Virus record (IMG/VR): IMGVR_UViG_3300029911_000113
Span: 1-29,589 of that record
Source: a virus
Length of the DNA: 29,589 nucleotides
Reading direction: 5' to 3' (one strand)
In this document: positions 22,006-29,574 of the stretch, piece by piece
How the letters are laid out: each line of letters starts with the position of its first letter
Position numbering within the stretch: position 1 is the first letter of the stretch
Notes under the pieces: generated by a model
What the model was told of the DNA's origin: nothing
What the model saw: the letters and a program-made list of their open reading frames with translations, nothing else
Database searches by the model: none
Program-made: the position numbers and the translations under genes

Positions 22006-22878
22006 TTAACGAGGAGGGAGAACCCCTAGCCTCCGAGCAATAGCAACCGCATCCGTACCAACCGGAATTTTCTCCGCTGTACGTGTGCCCCCGCCGATTG
22101 TTTCCGGCCTTGGCGTACGCGTCTGCTTGTGAGCGTCTACTTGTCCTTTGTAGTTTGTGCTCTTACGTACTGCATCGCGGTACGTAGTATTGCCCCCCTG
22201 CAAGGTCTTAATGACTGCCCCTCCGTCTGGGTCCGGCAGCTCAATTCCGATAGCGGCGCATATCGCCTCAACCTTGGCAAGCGCAAGCTGTGCAGCTATG
22301 TTCGCATCAGTAACATGCGGCACGAAGGCAGAGAATCCCTGCTGGACTCGCTGGTCTGTTTCGTCTTGCATCTGAATAATGCTTGGAATAGCCTGAATGT
22401 CATTCCATTTGCTCTTGAGAGCAATCTCCATGTCCCCTTGAGGGTCATATCCATCAATATCGAATACTTCCCCTGTCGGCTGTTGTGCTCCGGCCGGTGG
22501 AGCAGGTGCTCCCCAAAGTTCACCGGCAAGAGCTGCTCTAGCCTGGGGGTTCATGCCGGCAAAAATTGCTTTTATGGCCTCGCCCGGACTATCGCGTAGA
22601 GCCGCGTCAAGCTTTTCGTACGCGTCAAGCTTCTCTGCTGCTTGGGGGTCCGGTGCGGTCTCCCCTTCTTTGGTACCTTCCCCCGGCTTGCCGCTTATGT
22701 CGCCAGCTTCCACGGAAGCCGGAGGAGGGTTCTGTGCGTCTTCGTTGGGATCGGGCGTATCCTCGTCTCCCAAGAAGTCAAAATTGTCAATGTCAGAGAT
22801 ATCCCCGAATTCATCGGGAAGATCGCCAATGCTCAGCGCCTCTCCTAGAGGAGCTTCTTCGATGTTTTCCAGGTCCAT
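22006..22878 (-). CDS. Scaffolding protein
   Basis: A 290-residue, very acidic and Pro/Gly-rich protein placed between portal and capsid, which is the normal place and make-up of a scaffold. The N-terminal third is Asp/Glu-rich and likely disordered (LPDEFGDISDIDNFDFLGDEDTP and the following Pro-rich part). Then come helical segments such as QAAEKLDAYEKLDAAL and AIKSKW-like stretches, with a helix QRVQQGFSAFVPHVTDANI in the middle. The end is more basic (RTPRPETIGGGTRTAEKI), as is common for scaffold ends that bind the capsid. AGGAG before the ATG. Confidence 0.8.
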   Translation of the reverse strand: MDLENIEEAPLGEALSIGDLPDEFGDISDIDNFDFLGDEDTPDPNEDAQNPPPASVEAGDISGKPGEGTKEGETAPDPQAAEKLDAYEKLDAALRDSPGEAIKAIFAGMNPQARAALAGELWGAPAPPAGAQQPTGEVFDIDGYDPQGDMEIALKSKWNDIQAIPSIIQMQDETDQRVQQGFSAFVPHVTDANIAAQLALAKVEAICAAIGIELPDPDGGAVIKTLQGGNTTYRDAVRKSTNYKGQVDAHKQTRTPRPETIGGGTRTAEKIPVGTDAVAIARRLGVLPPR

Positions 22879-22902
22879 AGTGTGCTCTCCTATCCCATTA
22901 TA

Positions 22903-24780
22903 CTACTGTTTATTGTTATTTCCTGCTAGCAGCGTATCAAGAATTTTGCTTGTAGTCGTGTGAGAGTGCTCCCTGTGCTGTTTTTCAAGCTCAACAGCCG
23001 CCTTCATGCGCTCTTTGTTCATGTCCTGATTTTCGTCTTTCTCAGGCGGAAGGACGGAAGGAGTAAATCCTACCTCTTTCTCTATCTGACGTCGAACGTC
23101 CTCAGGAGCATCTTTGTACATGGATACAAGGAGGCGCTCTCTTGTTGGAGACAACATCGATTGAGGAGGAGCAGGCTGCGCAGGCTTCATGTAATTCTCA
23201 GAATCGTTGATGTTATATGCACGCAAAAGGTGCATGTAGGCCGCGATAGGATCAGGAATAGCGGGAACCACGCCCTTAGCTGCCAGCCCTTCCCATACAG
23301 GCATGTTTTGCAGCACGCCGATGTAAAGCTGCAATGCAGACTGTTCTGAGGTAGCAGGGTTCCGGAACGAAGTGGAGCCAGGCTCTACCGATACCTCCTG
23401 CACAGCACCAAACGCCTGCCAGAGTTTACGGGTCTCTGCATTACCTGGGTCATCAGGGGTTGGCCCCCCAAACCTCTGAATGAGAGCTACGAAGGTCTCC
23501 GCCATTCGAGACAGCCATTCTTCTTGCCTCAGTCGCGCCTGCGTTGGAATCGCGCCACTTCTTCCTTCTGAGATAAGCGCTGAAGTAGCCGTCTCGCCTG
23601 CAAGCCCTCCTGTCCCTCGTGCCCCGACACCTATTCCCTGTACCGCATCGAGGGCTTGAACCATATCGGCTTTTGCCCCTTCGAATCCAGGGGAAAGCTG
23701 TTCTGCAGGAACGCGATATATAGGCACGTTTTGAGGATTGATAGGTGTTCGGGTGAAAATAACCTGCTGCTGCTGCCCGTTCTGTATGGCCTTTTTGACG
23801 CCCTCATCGAACGCTTTCTCCTCCGCAAGCGTAATCTGCCCACCATGTCTTGCCATATTGGTAGCGGCTGTTGTAAGATCCACGCACGCCTGATTAAGAC
23901 CAGAAGCAAGTATATTATCCCCGAGAGGCAGTAGGCGCCCACGTGGATCAATAATACTGGCTTGTTCGATAAGTGGAACATCATCTGTTATCCCCTGATA
24001 GAGATTCGGAGTACGGTAAATTACACGATCATTATAGATGTGCGCTTCGGTGTAGTAGTCCCAATAGATACGTAGCTCGATTGTCTTACGGTCCTGATTT
24101 GAGTAGAACTCTTCGCTCCATCCTTCATCAAGGAAGAGCATATTCTCCCCGTTAGGATCGTACTTCTGCTTAGCCTCTCGCAGAGGAATCCGCAGGATTC
24201 TTCCTCCATAACCTAACCTGCGCCAGTTGGACGCGTGAGGATTTACCAACAGCTCACGAGACATTAGATTCTCAAACATTGGGCCGTAGCGAGGGCTCCA
24301 GTAATAGGTAAGCGCCGCCAGTCCGCAGATACCGAGTTTCTGCAGCCCTCCTTGAACCTCTCTGCCCCATCCGCCATTCTTCCAGCATTTCTCCCAATAC
24401 TTAGAAACTGTACGAACAGCTCCCGGCACGCCCCCGCTCTTTTCATCTTCGTTTGCAATGATGACGAGCTTAGGCGCTTTTATAGCGATAGCTGCCTGCT
24501 TGATCTCGTTATTGATCGTGGCGTAGTTAATCTGCCCAATAGGGACGTTATCCGGAGTATCCGCTTCCTCGAAGTAGATGCCTTCCTCTCCATCAAAGTC
24601 ATAGACGGAATCCCCTGTTTCAGGAGAGTTAGCGTCAATGTACCGACGCGAAGCAGTCTCGTCCGCATCCTTGAAACGCTTCATGTAGCGTTCCATGAAG
24701 CGCACACGCCCGACTATCTCCGCATTCGATAGCGCGTTCGATTTTTCCTCAGGATGCTTCGGCGCTTGATCCAGCTTCAT
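22903..24780 (-). CDS. Portal protein
   Basis: A 625-residue portal, the dodecameric gate at the head vertex through which DNA is packaged. It starts with helices (ALSNAEIVGRVRFMERYMKRF) and carries DSVYDFDGEEGIYFEEAD, ELRIYWDYYTEAHIYNDRV and IDPRGRLLPLGD, a beta-rich wing or clip pattern. A C-terminal helix QARLRQEEWLSRMAETFVALIQRFG fits the family. It lies between the terminase and scaffold genes. The start chosen is the ATG at 24780 because GGAAGG is 8 bases upstream; the TTG two codons earlier has only 2 bases of spacing. It overlaps the previous gene by 32 bases. Confidence 0.88.
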   Translation of the reverse strand: MKLDQAPKHPEEKSNALSNAEIVGRVRFMERYMKRFKDADETASRRYIDANSPETGDSVYDFDGEEGIYFEEADTPDNVPIGQINYATINNEIKQAAIAIKAPKLVIIANEDEKSGGVPGAVRTVSKYWEKCWKNGGWGREVQGGLQKLGICGLAALTYYWSPRYGPMFENLMSRELLVNPHASNWRRLGYGGRILRIPLREAKQKYDPNGENMLFLDEGWSEEFYSNQDRKTIELRIYWDYYTEAHIYNDRVIYRTPNLYQGITDDVPLIEQASIIDPRGRLLPLGDNILASGLNQACVDLTTAATNMARHGGQITLAEEKAFDEGVKKAIQNGQQQQVIFTRTPINPQNVPIYRVPAEQLSPGFEGAKADMVQALDAVQGIGVGARGTGGLAGETATSALISEGRSGAIPTQARLRQEEWLSRMAETFVALIQRFGGPTPDDPGNAETRKLWQAFGAVQEVSVEPGSTSFRNPATSEQSALQLYIGVLQNMPVWEGLAAKGVVPAIPDPIAAYMHLLRAYNINDSENYMKPAQPAPPQSMLSPTRERLLVSMYKDAPEDVRRQIEKEVGFTPSVLPPEKDENQDMNKERMKAAVELEKQHREHSHTTTSKILDTLLAGNNNKQ

Positions 24781-25180
24781 CTGCAATACCTTCCAGCTCA
24801 GGACGTACCCAATTTTCTCGCCAACGGTTGACCGCTTCTATGCCTGATTTAGCTGCCTCTACTATACCTGAGCGCAGAATAGTGTCCATGGATACGATAG
24901 GGGCCTCTCCGATAATGCTGTCGGACTCCTCATCGTTCTGCTGAGCATATTTCTCCTGAACAGCCTTCTTATCTTTGTCGGAAGTAGACCGGGCTATGAT
25001 GCCGAAAATATCATTCTCAGCAGAGGTATGCTCAGGAATCATTATCCTCGGAACCGTAAATATACGATCTAGAAGAGTGCCACAATCGGGACAAAAAGCA
25101 GGATCTGCGCCCTCTGTCATAGGTCGAACTATCTGCTTTCGCCTCTTGCAGCCGATACAGTCAAAAAGGTATCTAGGCAT
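24749..25180 (-). CDS. FmdB-type zinc-ribbon protein
   Basis: A 143-residue protein whose first 40 residues are a zinc ribbon of the FmdB kind: MPRYLFDCIGC (C8, C11) and FCPDCG (C30, C33), with the Tyr-rich opening usual for the family. The remainder is acidic and helical (SDKDKKAVQEKYAQQNDEESDS, VEAAKSGIEAVNRW), with no known fold. FmdB-like ribbons appear in several phage packaging regions without a settled role. It may aid portal or terminase docking or act in gene control. It lies between the 46-aa gene and the portal. Confidence 0.75.
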   Translation of the reverse strand: MPRYLFDCIGCKRRKQIVRPMTEGADPAFCPDCGTLLDRIFTVPRIMIPEHTSAENDIFGIIARSTSDKDKKAVQEKYAQQNDEESDSIIGEAPIVSMDTILRSGIVEAAKSGIEAVNRWRENWVRPELEGIADEAGSSAEAS

Positions 25181-25313
25181 TCTTCTTGCCCTGTGCCTTA
25201 AAAATATGAGGAAGAGGGCTAGGAGCCGCCTTGAACTTCACTGCTTCCGCAGCGAGCTTCTCTGCTCTCTTTTTCGCCTCTTCTCCGCTGAAATCGTGTG
25301 CTCTACGTTTCAT
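25173..25313 (-). CDS. Tiny 46-residue gene between terminase and FmdB
   Basis: A reading frame of 46 residues, MKRRAHDFSG... ending ...FKAQGKKNA. It begins in an ATGA overlap with the terminase stop (25310-25313) and ends on a TAG overlapping the FmdB start region (ATG at 25178-25180). This leaves no uncoded base between the two larger genes, which is strong evidence that it is real. It is basic with a helical centre (EEAKKRAEKLAAEAVKF). Function unknown. Being translationally coupled to the terminase, it could be a packaging accessory. Confidence 0.7.
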   Translation of the reverse strand: MKRRAHDFSGEEAKKRAEKLAAEAVKFKAAPSPLPHIFKAQGKKNA

Positions 25314-26698
25314 GGCCTCTCATCATCTCCTACCAGCTCAAGCGGTCTGCCATACCCGTCTACAATCTCCTTCGACGCTCCGTAGTTCAGTCCGAACAGG
25401 TGACATACCAGGTACGCAAGGCAATCAAGGGCATGGTCAGCGCATTTCTTTTGGTCTATGTCGTCCTTGTCTTCCATCTGCACGGCACGCTTAATCTCAG
25501 AGATCAGCTCTGCACAGCGGGGAGAGATTGTAAGAATTCCCTGATTGAAGAGCCTGCGTACCAGCGCCCATCTTGCGGGGCGGGACCACTTACCTGCAGG
25601 ATAGGTATATAGCCCGTTATCCCGCCACTGATCCGCAACAGCCTTACTTTGGTCCTCAGACTCACGGGGAGCCGGTGTACCTGTTGCGGGGTCCGCCAAC
25701 CGATATTCAACCTCTTTGAATGAACCTTTCGTGTACTCACGGACGGATTCCTCCATTTCGAGCGACATCTTAGCCTGCATATCGGTATCGAGACGTGCTC
25801 TATACACCATGTCTTGTATGTGCAGGTGAGGATTGCCTTTGTCATCTTGCCAGAAGGCGGACAGCAGATAGGCAAAAGGCTTAGAGTACCCATAGTCCGC
25901 AGCTCCCTGCCACTGAGCATAGCGAGGAGGGAAGAGCTCCCTGACAACCTTATCCGGCAAGACGAAGAAAGAGCCGTTTATTACATCCCAATCTCCGTCA
26001 AGCCAACGCTGACGAGTAACCCGGTCCTTTATCTTCATTAACTTTTGCGGGATATACGAAGGGTCTCTCTCAAGAGTAGACAGGCACTCCCGCACGGTTG
26101 ATTTAATGTAGACAGTACGCCTGTCTCGCGTCTCAGGGTTCACTATCCGCTTTTGTATCCACTCCTGCCCAATACCCCCCGGATTGAAAGTGAGAAGCAT
26201 TCTAGAAATACAATCAGGATTATTGGGACGGTTTGAGCCTGTGAACTTGTCGTACATGGACTCTTTCACCTGCTCGGCCTGCTCGAACCAAATGTCATCC
26301 CATTGGAGACCGAGATGCTGCTCCCAATCGCTCGAAAGACGGCAGTAGGCAAGCTGGATCATTGATCCATTAGGGAGAATAAATCGCTTGTCTGCCTCCA
26401 GATACGTTACTCCTCCTCCTGACCTCTTGCCTACAGACATACCATGAGCCTTAAAAAAGGCATGCTTAATCTCTTCTCCGAGGTTCAGATCAGCAGCACG
26501 CTGAACAGTACGAAGACAAAGACCACGAGTATTCGGGTACATTAGGCGGCGAAAACCCATAATCTGAGAACCCGTCCACGTCTTGGCTCCGTAACGGGAG
26601 CCTCCGAACCCGAGAGCCATAGTCTCGTATCCATCGAACAAGTAGTGCTCCAAAGCCTCCCGACTCTTGGCAGTAGCCCTTACATCAATTACTCGCAA
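25310..26698 (-). CDS. Terminase large subunit
   Basis: A 462-residue DNA-packaging motor and nuclease. The ATPase part has the Walker A-like GFGGSRYGAKT (30-40), a Walker B-like strand DDIWFEQAEQ with E139, and the LTFNPGG coupling motif. The nuclease part starts near AADYGYSKPFAYLLSAF (D268 as first metal ligand) and ends with DQKKCADHALDCLAYLV, the late acidic motif of the RNase H-like fold. Start is TTG, supported by AAGGAAC upstream. It starts 12 bases after the putative small subunit and overlaps the tiny gene after it. Confidence 0.9.
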   Translation of the reverse strand: MRVIDVRATAKSREALEHYLFDGYETMALGFGGSRYGAKTWTGSQIMGFRRLMYPNTRGLCLRTVQRAADLNLGEEIKHAFFKAHGMSVGKRSGGGVTYLEADKRFILPNGSMIQLAYCRLSSDWEQHLGLQWDDIWFEQAEQVKESMYDKFTGSNRPNNPDCISRMLLTFNPGGIGQEWIQKRIVNPETRDRRTVYIKSTVRECLSTLERDPSYIPQKLMKIKDRVTRQRWLDGDWDVINGSFFVLPDKVVRELFPPRYAQWQGAADYGYSKPFAYLLSAFWQDDKGNPHLHIQDMVYRARLDTDMQAKMSLEMEESVREYTKGSFKEVEYRLADPATGTPAPRESEDQSKAVADQWRDNGLYTYPAGKWSRPARWALVRRLFNQGILTISPRCAELISEIKRAVQMEDKDDIDQKKCADHALDCLAYLVCHLFGLNYGASKEIVDGYGRPLELVGDDERP

Positions 26699-26710
26699 GA
26701 TAGAAGTTCC

Positions 26711-27106
26711 TTATTCTTCATCGCCAACACGCTCCAGGTCTTCCAACCACGTAAAAATAGTAGGCTGAAGATTCTCCCACTTTTCAAGCATGTCGGCAGG
26801 GAATCCGTCTGTTTGCATACGAAGAGTAAGTCCTTTGAGGGCATCTGCTACTACCTGTGCGTCAGCATTCTGCAGGATATTCGAGAGGGCAGGATCGGCT
26901 ATCCGATAGGGAACAATGTTGATCTCTACGTTAAAGGTCTGCTCGTTCTGTGTCTTCTGTACCTGATCGAACCATTCCGCCTTAGCACGCATATCTCCAT
27001 CAAGTGCCCGCTGATAGAGGTCGGCCATTTGAGCATCAATTTGCTCTTGAAGGGTTGCAGGTACTTTAGCTTTACGAGGAGCTGCTGGAAGTTTCGCTGT
27101 TGCCAA
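26711..27106 (-). CDS. Putative terminase small subunit
   Basis: A 131-residue protein directly before the large terminase gene, the usual place for the DNA-recognition subunit. The N-terminus is basic and Pro/Ala-rich (AKLPAAPRKAKVPATL). A helical stretch QEQIDAQMADLYQRALDGDMRAKAEWF follows, where the helix-turn-helix would be expected, and the C-terminal helix is PADMLEKWENLQPTIFTWL. The assignment rests mostly on position and length. The start is TTG with GGAGAA upstream, 35 bases inside the previous gene. Confidence 0.6.
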   Translation of the reverse strand: MATAKLPAAPRKAKVPATLQEQIDAQMADLYQRALDGDMRAKAEWFDQVQKTQNEQTFNVEINIVPYRIADPALSNILQNADAQVVADALKGLTLRMQTDGFPADMLEKWENLQPTIFTWLEDLERVGDEE

Positions 27107-27485
27107 TTACATTCTCCGTGCTCGAAGAAATATCATGGGGCGTACCTGTCAGAGACCGGAACGCCATTTCGACACCGTACGCTATGTGGTGAGCCCTACC
27201 ATAGGGGCAGCCCGGCTCCGCTCCGGGTTCCGGTGAATCTGTGTGTGAGAAGTCCCATTCATCTATCTTTGTTGTAGGTACACCATCTTCTCGTGCTACT
27301 GCCCACTCTACCAACGAGTGGAGCAGTATCGCCATTTTGTGTGAGAAAGAGCCTTCTTTTGAGACTAAAACCACCAATTGGCCCTGATCCATGAAATAGT
27401 CATCGGTAGTGTCGTACCTCTGCGCCAGAGGTGCCACGAACCGAACACGTATCTCAAAATCATCATCCAGAGTGACATCAATCAT
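27072..27485 (-). CDS. Small HxxxE protein, possible metal-binding
   Basis: A 137-residue protein of unknown family. It carries LLHSLVEWAVARE with H56 and E60 (HxxxE), then EWDF with D78, then YGRAHHIAYGVEMAF with H99/H100 and E106. This set resembles helix-based metal sites in small phage proteins with HxxxE...H...E patterns, so a metal-binding or hydrolase-like role is possible. The first third is beta-like and acidic, and the last ten residues are a Ser-rich tail (SETSSSSS) that overlaps the next gene. It is coupled to the ATP-grasp gene by an ATGA overlap. Confidence 0.55.
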   Translation of the reverse strand: MIDVTLDDDFEIRVRFVAPLAQRYDTTDDYFMDQGQLVVLVSKEGSFSHKMAILLHSLVEWAVAREDGVPTTKIDEWDFSHTDSPEPGAEPGCPYGRAHHIAYGVEMAFRSLTGTPHDISSSTENVIGNSETSSSSS

Positions 27486-28741
27486 ATGCCAAGCCCTAAC
27501 GAGTCTAACTTCTTCAACTCCTCCGCGGCCTGATCTAGCGAGTGAGACTCGTTGGCGAACAGGTAGCCCTTTACCTGCTCTGCATACTCTTTCGCCTGCT
27601 TAATTGCTTCCTCCATCGTGTTACCGATCCCGCAAGCAGCCCCTACCATCTGAGGGCCGGTAACCTGCGGAATCATGTAGTACCTGCCTCCGACTCTCGC
27701 AGAAGCTCTTAGCTTAATGTGTTCGCGAATCTCTTCCGGGAAGTCCACGGATCTCCAAGCCTTGCCATCTCCTGCGAAGTGAACAAGCAGCTCGGCACAC
27801 CACTTTCCAGCCACTTCTGGTTCGATCATCTCTCCTACCGCTCCGTGCCAGAACACTTCCGGAAGATTCGTGTACATGTTCAGCAGGAGATCCCCAGGAG
27901 GGCTTGAAGTACGGCAGCAAGGGTCAATTACCCAAGCCTTATGGTCCTCAGTAATCCGTGCTTCGCACGCGAAGAAGTTCCTATAACGATAATTTCGGAG
28001 GGTGGGAGCCAGCTTCTCGTTAATATCTCGCAGTGGCTCGGGGACGTCAGTATACGGGATGAACTTACCGACGTATCCGGCGTCCTTAATTTCGATTCCG
28101 CAAACGCTATGTTTTGGAAACTGTCCATCGATAGTGTACCCATCAAAAGCTATCTCCACAGCGTCTGGAATGTTCTTCTCAACAATAAAGCGAGTCGTGT
28201 GCTTACGAATACCGAGGATCTGCTCTATTTCATCGATCCGAGTCTCGATCTGTCGATACGTAGGAGAATAGAACGTCTCAAAGTCTCCTCTGAAACGATC
28301 TATCTTAACCCACTGTCTGGGGTGCGATTTGAGGTAAGTTCGAAGGTTATCTAGCCCCTCTACCGGCTGCCAGTCGCCTATATGCAGCCCTATACGCTGA
28401 AAGAACGCCTTAGACTTCTCGCGCCGGAATTCCAGCTCCTCCCCCATACGAGAGCCCCAAACACGCTTGCCGAGGGACTCAAGGTGTAGCTGGAGGGGGC
28501 CATCACCGACATCAGGGAATACGAAGAGGTCTACCTCATCAACAACATCGAAGAGGCTATCTATGCGCTTAATGCCTGGAATGCCACGCCCTATCATGTT
28601 ATCGTTCGAGCGAGGAAAAGCGTTTACCCATGGGGTGACATAGTAGACCTTGCCAAACGCTTTTGAGAGCATGACGGCAGTTTCGAGGAAGGCTCCATTG
28701 TCTATCACACAGGCAGACTTCGTACTCAAGTCTTCTTTCAT
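27482..28741 (-). CDS. ATP-grasp ligase-like protein
   Basis: A 419-residue enzyme resembling ATP-grasp ligases of the PurD type. The N-terminal Rossmann-like part (SACVIDNGAFLETAVMLSKAFG) is followed by FRREKSKAFFQRIGL and a Lys in WVKIDRF (K146). The second ATP-grasp part is RFIVEKNIPDAVEIAFDGY, then ACEARITEDHKAWVIDPCCR (E260, R262, D273, R277), with DP and Arg in the metal and phosphate positions. The end TMEEAIKQAKEYAEQVKG resembles the GARS C-terminal helix. It should join a carboxylate to an amine or thiol through an acyl phosphate; the substrate is unknown. It lies between the decarboxylase-like gene, sharing one base, and the HxxxE gene. Confidence 0.75.
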   Translation of the reverse strand: MKEDLSTKSACVIDNGAFLETAVMLSKAFGKVYYVTPWVNAFPRSNDNMIGRGIPGIKRIDSLFDVVDEVDLFVFPDVGDGPLQLHLESLGKRVWGSRMGEELEFRREKSKAFFQRIGLHIGDWQPVEGLDNLRTYLKSHPRQWVKIDRFRGDFETFYSPTYRQIETRIDEIEQILGIRKHTTRFIVEKNIPDAVEIAFDGYTIDGQFPKHSVCGIEIKDAGYVGKFIPYTDVPEPLRDINEKLAPTLRNYRYRNFFACEARITEDHKAWVIDPCCRTSSPPGDLLLNMYTNLPEVFWHGAVGEMIEPEVAGKWCAELLVHFAGDGKAWRSVDFPEEIREHIKLRASARVGGRYYMIPQVTGPQMVGAACGIGNTMEEAIKQAKEYAEQVKGYLFANESHSLDQAAEELKKLDSLGLGI

Positions 28742-29094
28742 TATAGGTTCAGGTACCCTCCGCTGATCGACATTCTACGGAATCCCCACTTATCTATGAG
28801 GTTCTCTACGTCGGTAGAGTTAAAGTCCTTGCAGCTTGCTACTCCAAGATAGAATCCCTTGAGATTCGTCCACACATCCAGTATCACGTAACTCTCGATA
28901 AGAGGCTGGAGAAGCATAAATCCGATATTCTCGCCATTATGAAGCGGGTACTCTACCACGTGCGCCGGGTGGGATATTTGCATCCCTATGCAATTGACGC
29001 ACTCAATAGCAAATGCGCGGGCGTCCTCAATACTGAGTTCTCCGCGCACGCTAACGCCTAGCATAGTGATTTCAGTTCCAAACCGCTCGGCCAA
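28741..29094 (-). CDS. S-adenosylmethionine-decarboxylase-fold (SpeD-like) protein
   Basis: A 117-residue protein with the half-length of bacterial SpeD-type AdoMet decarboxylases. LLQPLIESYVILDVW aligns with the self-cleavage site: E67-S68 fits the Glu-Ser bond that yields the pyruvoyl group, W75 matches a Trp seven residues later, and C88 in GVASCK falls 20 residues after the Ser like the family's catalytic Cys. The residue five after the Ser is D73 where the family has a processing His. Members of this fold also act as arginine or ornithine decarboxylases. Start is TTG with GGGAG at a spacing of 7. It overlaps the ATP-grasp gene by one base (TAATG). Confidence 0.65.
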   Translation of the reverse strand: MAERFGTEITMLGVSVRGELSIEDARAFAIECVNCIGMQISHPAHVVEYPLHNGENIGFMLLQPLIESYVILDVWTNLKGFYLGVASCKDFNSTDVENLIDKWGFRRMSISGGYLNL

Positions 29095-29097
29095 ATG

Positions 29098-29574
29098 CTA
29101 TCTCCCGAATTTCTTAGCCTTTATAGCCTTCTGTCTGTCCGTCTTAATGGCGTGCTGTGTTAAATAGTCTATCACAGACTGCGCATAATCTGTATCGGCA
29201 TACCCCGCTTTGGGAGCTATTTGAGCGCCTCCGACTGTGTCCCGAATGAAATTGTACACTTCAACAGGTACCGTAGCGTCTTTCGGCTGCGAAGGCATAG
29301 GTATCGGATACTGCTGCCCCGGCTGATACTCAAAGTATGGATGTCTGCCTATTAGCCCAAAAGCCGCAGAGGTTCCCGGATTAGACGTTAGCCCTGCGAG
29401 GGTATTTACTGCGCCTACGGCAAAATCTCCTGCCGCATCTCGAAGAGGGGACGAATCCTCAGTTACCTTAGAACTAAATTCATCCCTCCCGAAACCAGAA
29501 TCGGTAACCCCGGACTGCATCTGCTCTCTGTGCATTCTGGATCGAAGCCCGCTTACCTGTAACACTACTTCCAT
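29098..29574 (-). CDS. Hypothetical protein, possibly partial at the right edge
   Basis: At least 158 residues. The first 60 are polar and charged (FGRDEFSSKVTEDSSPLRDA). A hydrophobic helix-like piece follows (FAVGAVNTLAGLTSNPGTSAAFGLIG), then a Pro/Tyr-rich stretch (YFEYQPGQQYPIPMP) and a basic, helical C-terminus (TDRQKAIKAKKFGR). No family recognised. The frame stays open from the ATG at 29574 to the window edge and no ribosome site precedes that ATG. The true start may lie outside, or at a nearer ATG such as residue 14 or 19. It ends three bases before the next gene's start. Confidence 0.5.
   Translation of the reverse strand: MEVVLQVSGLRSRMHREQMQSGVTDSGFGRDEFSSKVTEDSSPLRDAAGDFAVGAVNTLAGLTSNPGTSAAFGLIGRHPYFEYQPGQQYPIPMPSQPKDATVPVEVYNFIRDTVGGAQIAPKAGYADTDYAQSVIDYLTQHAIKTDRQKAIKAKKFGR

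Noticed and set aside
24781-24786. TTG start of the portal two codons upstream
   Set aside because: Ribosome site spacing is only 2 bases to the TTG but 8 to the ATG at 24780.
25504-25947. Antisense 147-aa frame inside the terminase gene
   Set aside because: It lies fully within a gene with clear motifs on the same strand in another frame, has no recognisable domain, and shows no ribosome site or neighbour logic.
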